Part shown: positions 17,279 to 24,541 of the stretch, in pieces
Numbering within the stretch: position 1 is the stretch's first letter
Layout: each line of letters begins with the position of its first letter
Assembly (NCBI GenBank): GCA_023428245.1
Contig: JAEYYX010000091.1
Location: forward strand, 1 to 64,000
DNA: 64,000 nt
Source of the DNA: Pseudomonadota bacterium
GTDB lineage: Bacteria; Myxococcota_A; Polyangia; Polyangiales; Polyangiaceae
Direction of reading: 5' to 3'
Made by a program: the position numbers and the translations under genes
The notes under the pieces: generated by a model
The model's input: only the letters and a program-made list of their open reading frames with translations
What the model was told of the DNA's origin: nothing
Database searches by the model: none

Positions 17279-18756
17279 CAGGACGCCCCGAACAAGAGTT
17301 CCGTTTGCTTCTGGAAATCTTTGAGCACCGCCTGGTACACGGTCGTGTTTGCGGCGTTCGGTGTCGTTACCCCGTCGGTCACCACCACATAACGGCTTGC
17401 GACAGCGTTGATCGTCTCGGAGTTGCCCGAAGCTCGCCCAGCGACCCAAGCCGCCTGGATCGCACCACCGAGCGCGGCCGACTCGGGCTCCACGAGCCCC
17501 GACACTCTCACGCCCAGCGCGTCGGCGAGAATCTGACGCCAGAGCGGGTTTTTCGAACCACCGCCCACGACGCGCACTGCCTCGACGACAAGGCCGAGCT
17601 TCTTCATGCGCTCGACGCCCGAAACAAGACCCAAGGTCGTCCCCTCAATCGCTGCGCGATAGAGCCGCCCGGCGTCGAAAGACCCAAGGCGCAGGCCCAT
17701 GATTGCGCCGGTCGCCAGCGGCAAGTTCGGGACACGCTCTCCTTGGAGATAAGGGAGGAACTGGATGCCATCAGAGCCCACAGCGATCGCCTCGGCGCGA
17801 CGGGTGATCTCTTCGTGGCTCAGGCCAAAGGCAGTGCGCACCTCTTCGGTCACCCCTGTCACGTTCATCGTGCAGAGCAGGGGCATCCAAGCGCCTGTCG
17901 AGTCGCAGAAACCGGCGATGAGCCCGGAGGGATCCACGACAGGCGTCTCGGAATAAGCGAAAACTGTTCCCGAGGTGCCGAGACTGATCACGGTGACGCC
18001 CTTCTCGGTCGCGCCGCTGCCGATCGCACTCATCATGTTATCACCACCTCCAGGCGCAACAACGATGCCCTCGGGGAGACCGAAGAACTCGGCCGCGGCC
18101 TTGCTGACGTGGCCGCCCGGCTGATCCGCCGCGATCAGGCGCGGGAACATCGAGCGGGCCCGCGGATCGATCCATGCGAGGATTTCCTCGTCGTAGCTGC
18201 GCTGGACCGGGTCAAAGGCGCCGGAACCGGAGGCATCTCCTGCCTCCATGAACTTCTCTCCGGTGAGGAGGAAGTTCACGTAGTCGTGGGGCAAGAGGAC
18301 GCTTCGCACGCGCGCGAAGTTCTCGGGTTCGTTGCGCTTGAGCCAGAGGAGCTTCGGAAGCGTGTAGCCCGTCGGAACAACGAAGCGCCCCTTGCGGCTG
18401 ATCTCTTCAGCTTCCGCGGCGGTCGTCGTGTCGCACCAGAGCTTCGCCGGACGAATCACCTCGTCCTTGTCGTCGAGTACGACAAGACCATGCTGTTGAC
18501 CGGAGACGCCGATCCCTCCGATGCGCTCACGCGGCGCGAGAGCGGTGAGCTCACGGATCACGGCGCGCACCGCGTCACGCCAAGTGTGCGGGTGTTGCTC
18601 CGCTGCTCCCGGGGGCAAACCCGGAATCAAGTCGTAGGGAACACTGGCGCGACCCAAGATCGCGTCGGGTCCGGATTTGCTCGTGTCGAGGAGGAGCCCC
18701 TTGGTGCTCTGTGTTCCGACGTCGAGGCCAATGAAGAGAGGCGCTGCATTTGCCAT
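17278..18756 (-). CDS. xylB: xylulokinase (FGGY family)
   Basis: This 492-residue enzyme phosphorylates D-xylulose to xylulose 5-phosphate. The N-terminal FIGLDVGTQSTKGLLLD is the FGGY phosphate-binding motif. GIGVSGQQHGLVVLD, the GDASGSGAFDP catalytic Asp region, VISLGTSGTVFAYS and GGGSKNPLWRQILADALGV (FGGY signature) match XylB better than glycerol or ribulose kinases. The length fits XylB (~485). I chose the ATG at 18756; the open frame continues upstream without family similarity. It is coupled to galM by a 1-bp overlap. No xylA is in the window. A lipoprotein with carbohydrate-binding character lies 203 bp upstream on the same strand. Confidence 0.9.
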   Translation of the reverse strand: MANAAPLFIGLDVGTQSTKGLLLDTSKSGPDAILGRASVPYDLIPGLPPGAAEQHPHTWRDAVRAVIRELTALAPRERIGGIGVSGQQHGLVVLDDKDEVIRPAKLWCDTTTAAEAEEISRKGRFVVPTGYTLPKLLWLKRNEPENFARVRSVLLPHDYVNFLLTGEKFMEAGDASGSGAFDPVQRSYDEEILAWIDPRARSMFPRLIAADQPGGHVSKAAAEFFGLPEGIVVAPGGGDNMMSAIGSGATEKGVTVISLGTSGTVFAYSETPVVDPSGLIAGFCDSTGAWMPLLCTMNVTGVTEEVRTAFGLSHEEITRRAEAIAVGSDGIQFLPYLQGERVPNLPLATGAIMGLRLGSFDAGRLYRAAIEGTTLGLVSGVERMKKLGLVVEAVRVVGGGSKNPLWRQILADALGVRVSGLVEPESAALGGAIQAAWVAGRASGNSETINAVASRYVVVTDGVTTPNAANTTVYQAVLKDFQKQTELLFGAS

Positions 18757-18959
18757 GGTTTTTGGTGTTCGGGGTTTCCCGCAATCCCGAAACGTCCGCA
18801 AGGACAAAGCCGCGGGGAGTCGGGCCACCCTCAAAGAGCGTTCAGAAAACCGGAGGACCGGCCCTGCCCGCCCTGCGCTCATGCATCGGCGCCCGGCCGA
18901 GGAACCGATTCCATGAACGAAGCAGCGGCAGAGCGCGTCGCGAGCAACGCCCTCGAAGC

Positions 18960-20480
18960 TCAGTCCGGGGTCAGGACCAAGTCGAGATTTGCGATCGCGG
19001 GCGGATAGTTCATGTCAACATTCTTGGTCGCGAACTCGAGCGTGTTCTTGCCCTTTTTGACCTCATTGATCGGAATGTCGAGACTCAGTGCGATCGCTCC
19101 CCAAGCGTCGGTGGCGACAATCACGGACTGCGTCTGGACCGCGCCGCCGTTCCATTTGTAGAGGACCGCAGCTTCGTCCTTCGGTTCATGAAGAGACCAG
19201 AAGCTGAAGGCCGCGAGGGCGCGCCCCATTCCCTCCGGGTCGACATCATCGAACTCAAATTTCGTGAACTGACTCTCTCCTCGGAGCCGGTGCCCGATCG
19301 CTACGTACTCGTACTCGGTCCCGTTCTCGATCGCCTGCGTCAGCTTTTTCTGAGCGTCCGCGTATTCGTATTCCCGATAGTCATCAATCACCGGCCCATC
19401 GAAGCCGACGTTGTCGATCCGAACCGACCAAGCGAGCTCCGGATCGGAAGCGTCACTCGAATACTTGATGGTCGCGTGGTTGTGGACGTTGAGCTGGAGG
19501 TAACCGCGCGTCATCGGCGCCTCGGCGGTGAGCTCCTCAATGAGATTCGGGGTTCCGGCGACGGGCCCCGCGAAAACAGCGACCTTACTCGCTGAGACCT
19601 CGATCTCTATGTGGCGAAGCTCGCCGCGTGAAGCAGAGATGCAGGGTCCATTCAGTTTATCGTGTATTTCCTGCTCATACTCGCGGAAGATGATGATGCT
19701 CGAGAGATGGACGCCTGAGCTGGAGCAAGGATTCGCGAACTGGAACGTGATACCATTCCTCGGAACCGCGCCTCCCTCCACGTTCTGGTCGATCGCGTAG
19801 GAGGTCGCATTCGTGGGGTCTTCCGTGATCGCAACCGAGAGGAACCCGGAGAGCATCGAGCGCGTCGCTAGCTCCGCGTCAAAGACGATCTTGCCGGTCC
19901 TGCCTTGAAAGTCGAAGGGTTGTCGCGGGCGGATGCTACTGACTCCGTAGTTCTGCGCGGCAGCGGCGATCCAAGCGTGACTGCTTGGCACGCCATCCGT
20001 CGGAGCGCAGATGAGCATGTCCTCGGGCGGAAGCAGTAACGACCCCAGCCCATCGCGGCAGCCCGCCGGTGCTTTCGCCGGCCCGATGGGAAAGGGATCC
20101 GGCAGAGTCGGCAATTGCGGCATGAGCCGCCCGGCAGACCAGAGCTTTTTATCGAGGTCACCGGCGCGACCCTTTTCGGTCGCAACTTCGTCGAAGGATT
20201 CGCAGAACGCCGCTGCTTCGAGCCCACAGCCAGGAGGTCCAGCTTGTGGGGGAACGCCACCGCTCGAGTTACCGCCATCGCCGCCCGGGTCCCGCCGCCC
20301 ACCGGTGCCTCCGCCTCGACCGCCGGCCCCGCCCGTGTGGCCCCCAGTGGCATCAGCGCCGCCCCCGGCGCCCGGTTCTTCATGGGGAGGTTGGCTCCCG
20401 CCGCAGCCGAGCGAGCCCGAGAGCACGATCAATGAGCCCCAGGAGAGGAGAGGAACCACAGTCAGTGTCGAGTACTTCAT
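18960..20480 (-). CDS. secreted lipoprotein with probable beta-sandwich carbohydrate-binding domains
   Basis: This encodes 506 residues from the ATG at 20480. The signal peptide ends in GSLGC (Cys26); a Gly-rich linker (GGADATGGHTGGAGGRGG) runs to about residue 80. Residues ~90-330 begin with FCESFDE and have the alternating strand pattern of a concanavalin-A-like (LamG or glucanase) fold, e.g. GKIVFDAELATRS, GITFQFANPC and RHIEIEVSASKVAVFAG. The last ~130 residues form another beta-rich domain ending TLEFATKNVDMNYPPAIANLDLVL, reminiscent of carbohydrate-binding modules. No clear catalytic pair is visible. Position upstream of xylB-galM suggests a role in binding or degrading a pentose- or galactose-containing polysaccharide; this is inference. 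Confidence 0.6.
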   Translation of the reverse strand: MKYSTLTVVPLLSWGSLIVLSGSLGCGGSQPPHEEPGAGGGADATGGHTGGAGGRGGGTGGRRDPGGDGGNSSGGVPPQAGPPGCGLEAAAFCESFDEVATEKGRAGDLDKKLWSAGRLMPQLPTLPDPFPIGPAKAPAGCRDGLGSLLLPPEDMLICAPTDGVPSSHAWIAAAAQNYGVSSIRPRQPFDFQGRTGKIVFDAELATRSMLSGFLSVAITEDPTNATSYAIDQNVEGGAVPRNGITFQFANPCSSSGVHLSSIIIFREYEQEIHDKLNGPCISASRGELRHIEIEVSASKVAVFAGPVAGTPNLIEELTAEAPMTRGYLQLNVHNHATIKYSSDASDPELAWSVRIDNVGFDGPVIDDYREYEYADAQKKLTQAIENGTEYEYVAIGHRLRGESQFTKFEFDDVDPEGMGRALAAFSFWSLHEPKDEAAVLYKWNGGAVQTQSVIVATDAWGAIALSLDIPINEVKKGKNTLEFATKNVDMNYPPAIANLDLVLTPD

Positions 20481-20651
20481 AGTCGTCTCCAACCCCAAAC
20501 GGCCGATCGCCCGCGTCAGATTAACACACCCCTCAGGTTTTCCAGTCGAGAAATGTGCGCTTGGCCCTGCCTACGCGCCCGCACAAAAGGCCGAGCCAGC
20601 AAGGTCCAGTCTAGAGTAGGCCCGAGGGCCCATGATAAGGGACCCAGTAAC

Positions 20652-21704
20652 ATGAAGGCCCCCTCGAGTTCATTCCATCTGCCCAGTCTGGATGGAATTC
20701 GAGCTGCATCCATCGCCCTCGTCTTTGTCGCCCACGCGGGCTGGGGCGATATCGTCCCTGGTGGCCTCGGGGTCACCATCTTCTTCTTTCTGAGCGGCTT
20801 TTTGATCACGTCGCTCTTGCGTCGAGAGCACGCTCGCTCAAACACCATCAACATCAAGCACTTTTATATCCGGCGCGCCTACCGGATCCTGCCCCCGTTT
20901 TACCTCGCGCTCGCCTTCTCAGGGCTCCTGGCTGTCCTAGGGATGTTGCCGGGGACGGTGACCCTGAAAGGCATGGCGCTGCTCGCTCTCCATTTGGGCA
21001 ATTACGCGCAGATCTTCTGGCCCGAAGCCGCTATCCCGATGGGCTCGGGGGTCTTCTGGTCGCTCGCGGTCGAAGAACACTATTACCTCACATTCCCATT
21101 CGTCGCCCTTTTCCTGCTCAAACGCGACAGAAGAACCGCCTTCGTTGTCCTCGGTATGCTCGCGGTCGTCGTGCTCGCCTGGAGGTTCTACTTGGTCTCC
21201 CAAGGAGCCCCTCACATCCGCACAAACTATGCATCGGACACGCGCGTCGACTCCATCCTCTGGGGCGCGCTCCTCGCCTTCTGCATGAACCCGCGGATCG
21301 ATCCGGTACCCGAGAGCGCGACCCGACTTCGAGGTCCGCTGCTCGCCGCAGGCTTCGGACTCCTCGTCTACTCGCTCGTCTACCGGGACGAAGCCTTTCG
21401 CGAGACCTGGCGCTACTCGCTCCAAGGCGTCGCCCTTCTTCCGATCTTCTACTACGCGGTCAAAGATCCGGAATTTTTCGCGTTCAAGTGGCTCAACAAC
21501 AAACTGATGAGCTACATCGGTGGGCTTTCCTACACGCTGTACCTAGTGCACCACGTGATCATCTTCACCATCCAAAAAAACCTGCCCGCCGTACCACTCG
21601 TCGCGCAAGCGCTCATCGCCCTTGCGCTGAGCTTCGGCCTCGCGGCCCTCAGCTACCGCTACCTCGAGAAGCCCCTGGCCAAGCTCAGGCACAAGTATAG
21701 CTAA
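20652..21704 (+). CDS. acyltransferase-3 family membrane protein (OafA/OpgC type)
   Basis: This 350-residue protein has about ten membrane helices. The N-terminus has the acyltransferase-3 signature SLDGIRAASIALVFVAHAG with the conserved His; RRAYRILPPFYLAL and WSLAVEEHYYLTFP are also typical. Such enzymes move acyl groups (acetyl, succinyl) across the membrane onto sugars of O-antigen, peptidoglycan or periplasmic glucans. It faces opgH with only 52 bp between the stop codons; E. coli OpgC, which succinylates periplasmic glucans, belongs to this family. So glucan decoration is a reasonable guess. The ATG at 20652 is chosen since the hydrophobic core begins 15 residues later. Confidence 0.88.
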   Translation: MKAPSSSFHLPSLDGIRAASIALVFVAHAGWGDIVPGGLGVTIFFFLSGFLITSLLRREHARSNTINIKHFYIRRAYRILPPFYLALAFSGLLAVLGMLPGTVTLKGMALLALHLGNYAQIFWPEAAIPMGSGVFWSLAVEEHYYLTFPFVALFLLKRDRRTAFVVLGMLAVVVLAWRFYLVSQGAPHIRTNYASDTRVDSILWGALLAFCMNPRIDPVPESATRLRGPLLAAGFGLLVYSLVYRDEAFRETWRYSLQGVALLPIFYYAVKDPEFFAFKWLNNKLMSYIGGLSYTLYLVHHVIIFTIQKNLPAVPLVAQALIALALSFGLAALSYRYLEKPLAKLRHKYS

Positions 21705-21719
21705 GTGGATAGGGATGGC

Positions 21720-21741
21720 GGCGGACCGCGGAAGCTCCGCC
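21720..21741. terminator. possible bidirectional hairpin between convergent genes
   Basis: GGCGGA (21720-21725) pairs with TCCGCC (21736-21741) across a 10-nt loop, in the 52-bp space between the stops of the acyltransferase and opgH. It has no T-tract, so intrinsic termination is uncertain. Confidence 0.3.
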
Positions 21742-21756
21742 CCGCACCCTCCTGGA

Positions 21757-24261
21757 TCAGCTCGCAACCAGGGCCGGAGGGAGCTGAGGCCTCTCTCGGC
21801 TCACTTCCCACGACTCCACGGGCCACGCGCACCACGCCTCCGCATGCAGGTATCGGACGCACGCGGGGCTTCCAAGGAGAAGATCGAGCTCGGCCTGCCC
21901 GAGGCTGGCGGGCCCCACGCGGAGCGCCCGCCGGCAGAGCTCGAGTTCCTCTTGAGAAAGCTCACTGCTGCCCTCCAGGGAGCTACCTTGCCGCGAGAGA
22001 TGGGCCGCGACGAGGACAGGATCGAGGATCAGGTCCCGGAACCGCCCCGCCGAGTCGCTCACGGTAACGGCCCGCAGGTGCTCGACCCGCTCAGCGACAG
22101 GATCGGGCACTGTCTCGCTCGGCACTGCGAGAATTCCGGCACGCCGGAGCAGGGTGCCCACTCGAGCGCTCGAGGCAACGGCAGCGATCGGAATGCTCAG
22201 AGCGAGCGGCACCCAGACGGGCGCAAGCCAGAGGGCCATGGACTCTGCGAAGGCGATCAGCGTCACGCCCAGCGCTACTCCGAGCAGCGTCGAAAGCCAC
22301 TCAGAACGCACAGCGGCGGACCATCCCGCCCGGGCGCGGCGTCCTTGCCCGCCCCAGCGAACGCTTCGCCCGAGCAGGATCGAAAGCACGATCGAAGTGT
22401 GGTGGATCATCATGAGCGGAGCCAGGGCCGCCGAGAAGAGGAGCTCGACGATCCCGCTCCCTAAGAGACGCAAAGCGCCTCCATGAGCCCGTCGCGCTTC
22501 TTTGTGCGAAAGGACTCGCAACATCCCCAGCACCCGCGGCCCCAAGAGCAGAGCACTCGTCAGAAGCCAGGACGTTAGGATCACCTCCGTCGGCACGGCC
22601 TGGCTGATCGATAGCGAAAGGCCAGTTGCCAGGAAAAGCAGCCAGGCGGGCCCAGCCAAGTAGGCGAAGGCTCCTAACACCATATGAACACGGCTCATCG
22701 GAGCGAGCCCTGCGGACACCGCGATGCGTAGGTGCTGCAGGTTGCCCTGACACCAGCGACGGTCGCGCGCGACGAACTCCTGAAGCGTCGGAGGTAAGCC
22801 CTCATAACTGCCTCCGAGATCGGGTGCCGCGCGCACTGCGTAGCCCTTCCGGCGGAGCAGAGCGGCTTCCACAAAATCGTGACTCAAGATGTGCCCGCCG
22901 AGGGGCGGCTCTCCCGCCAGCGCCGGGAGCGCACAACACTCGAGGAACGGCCGCACCCTGAGGATCGCGTTATGCCCGTAGTAGTTGAAGCTAGCGCCAG
23001 CCCACGCCGAGAGCCCCCGCAGAAGTAGCGGCCCGCTCACGCTCGACGCCCATTGAACGCTGCGCGCGAGCACGGTCTCGCCACCCATCGGTTCGATCGG
23101 CGCCTGTAGCAGAGCTGTCTCGGGGGCTGCTTCCATGCGCCGCACGAGCTCCACGATGGTCGGGCCAACCATCACGCTATCAGCGTCAAGGACCAATGCA
23201 TAGCGGTAGCGATGTCCGAAACGCTCAAAGAACTCCTCGAGATTCCCGGCCTTCTGGCGAGAATTCTTGCTCCGGCGGCGGTAATAAACGGGGATCGTGT
23301 CGTCGCCGATCGCCGCCACTCGGCGGAAAGCTCGCTCTTCATCCGCCGCGATGAGAGGATCCCGAGAGTCACTCAAGACAAATATTTCATATTCGCCGAC
23401 TCGCTGACAGCTAAGGAGCGACTCGCGCATCGCGAGGACCGCGGCAAACACGTGCTCAGCACTCTCGTGATAGACAGGAATGATGAGCGCGGTCCTCAGG
23501 TCCCCGACCTCGGGATAGAGCTCGGGGGGCACGTTCGACAGCCGCTTCGGCGCCGATGCGAACAGACCCAATAGGGACACTGACAGCCCGATCAGCACGA
23601 AAGAGAGAAGCGGAAAGAAAAGAGCTAGGAACGTCAGGCGGAGCGGGGCCGGCGCCTCAGTTCCGATTTGCTCCGCCATCATAAAGGTTGCTGCCGCGCC
23701 CAGGGCAAGGGCGGGCAAGAGGCCCAAGAGCCAGCGAGGGAACCTCATCTTCTCGAGGCTCTGCGGCCGAAAGCGGTTCGCCCGCGGCGGAGCACCGGTC
23801 ATCGGGTCGCCGAAAGACTTTGCGAGCTTCCTCGCCTCTTCGGGGTCAGAAAAAAACGCCTCAGGCTTTGCCTCGAGGAACGCGCGTAGCCAGAGAGGAT
23901 CGGGACTCGCATCTCCTTCGAAGACGGCGGCCCGCCACTCGGCCACTTTCGCCTGGGCACGGCGCACCGCCACCGCCGCGAGCTCATCGGCGCTCTCATC
24001 ACGTTGCTGAGCGAGGCTAAGAGACAGCTCCCACACCTCCTCGGAATCCGGCAAACCGACGACCTTCAGATACTCAAAGGCACGGCGCGCGGCACGCTCC
24101 TTCGGGTCCGAAGCCCTCAATCGAACGCGACTGCTTTGTGAGAAACCAGATCCAGTGCGAAGACGAGCGCTCCCAGTCACAGCGTCAGACTTCGTCGCCA
24201 ATGCTCCCGAAAGCTCCGAGACCCCATCTTCCAAATCGCTCACAACTTTCTGCCCTGCCAT
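21757..24261 (-). CDS. mdoH: glucans biosynthesis glucosyltransferase OpgH/MdoH
   Basis: This 834-residue inner-membrane GT2 enzyme should polymerise the beta-glucan backbone of osmoregulated periplasmic glucans from UDP-glucose (E. coli MdoH is 847 aa). An N-terminal cytoplasmic region of ~180 residues precedes paired helices. The catalytic domain shows VLSDSRDP, the substrate/metal motif YALVLDADSVM, the EAALLRRKGY region and the acceptor motif DRRWCQGNLQHLR (QxxRW-like). Four to six more helices follow. The usual partner opgG is not adjacent. It is convergent with an OafA/OpgC-type acyltransferase and divergent from a Ser/Thr kinase gene. Confidence 0.92.
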   Translation of the reverse strand: MAGQKVVSDLEDGVSELSGALATKSDAVTGSARLRTGSGFSQSSRVRLRASDPKERAARRAFEYLKVVGLPDSEEVWELSLSLAQQRDESADELAAVAVRRAQAKVAEWRAAVFEGDASPDPLWLRAFLEAKPEAFFSDPEEARKLAKSFGDPMTGAPPRANRFRPQSLEKMRFPRWLLGLLPALALGAAATFMMAEQIGTEAPAPLRLTFLALFFPLLSFVLIGLSVSLLGLFASAPKRLSNVPPELYPEVGDLRTALIIPVYHESAEHVFAAVLAMRESLLSCQRVGEYEIFVLSDSRDPLIAADEERAFRRVAAIGDDTIPVYYRRRSKNSRQKAGNLEEFFERFGHRYRYALVLDADSVMVGPTIVELVRRMEAAPETALLQAPIEPMGGETVLARSVQWASSVSGPLLLRGLSAWAGASFNYYGHNAILRVRPFLECCALPALAGEPPLGGHILSHDFVEAALLRRKGYAVRAAPDLGGSYEGLPPTLQEFVARDRRWCQGNLQHLRIAVSAGLAPMSRVHMVLGAFAYLAGPAWLLFLATGLSLSISQAVPTEVILTSWLLTSALLLGPRVLGMLRVLSHKEARRAHGGALRLLGSGIVELLFSAALAPLMMIHHTSIVLSILLGRSVRWGGQGRRARAGWSAAVRSEWLSTLLGVALGVTLIAFAESMALWLAPVWVPLALSIPIAAVASSARVGTLLRRAGILAVPSETVPDPVAERVEHLRAVTVSDSAGRFRDLILDPVLVAAHLSRQGSSLEGSSELSQEELELCRRALRVGPASLGQAELDLLLGSPACVRYLHAEAWCAWPVESWEVSRERPQLPPALVAS

Positions 24262-24409
24262 TTCTTGACTCCAAGAGGGTCCGTCTCATGACGACAGCCC
24301 AAGAACTTCTTTGGCATTCTGATAGCGCGCCTGCTCGTCTCGCGCTGCCCCCCAAATCACAAAAAATAACAGAAAAAACCGATGCATTTGCGAGAAAAAG
24401 CGCCACAGA

Positions 24410-24424
24410 GGGGCATTTTGCCCC
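24410..24424. promoter_or_regulatory. hairpin plus AT-rich tract in the opgH/kinase intergenic region
   Basis: GGGGCA (24410-24415) and TGCCCC (24419-24424) form a perfect 6-bp stem with a TTT loop. On the minus strand it is followed, toward opgH, by T-rich runs at about 24350-24397, unusual in this GC-rich window. It may be a leader or attenuator-like element for opgH, or just promoter DNA for the divergent genes. Confidence 0.3.
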
Positions 24425-24541
24425 ACCTTCACGATTTGCCGCGCTCTCATCGCGCGCAAATCCTTGAGGAGAACCTGGGGAGAAGAGGCGTCTCAACAGC
24501 AAGTTTGTGTGCTAGCGTCCTCGGACGAGGTTCGACCCTCC

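Noticed and set aside
17218..19008. A 596-codon plus-strand frame opposite galM and xylB.
   Set aside because: Antisense to well-supported xylulokinase; composition is Arg/His/Asp-rich without motifs.
24313..24326. Possible sigma-54 promoter (GG-N10-GC) upstream of the kinase gene.
   Set aside because: The -12 element reads TAGC rather than TTGC and no enhancer-binding protein gene is nearby; a chance match is likely.
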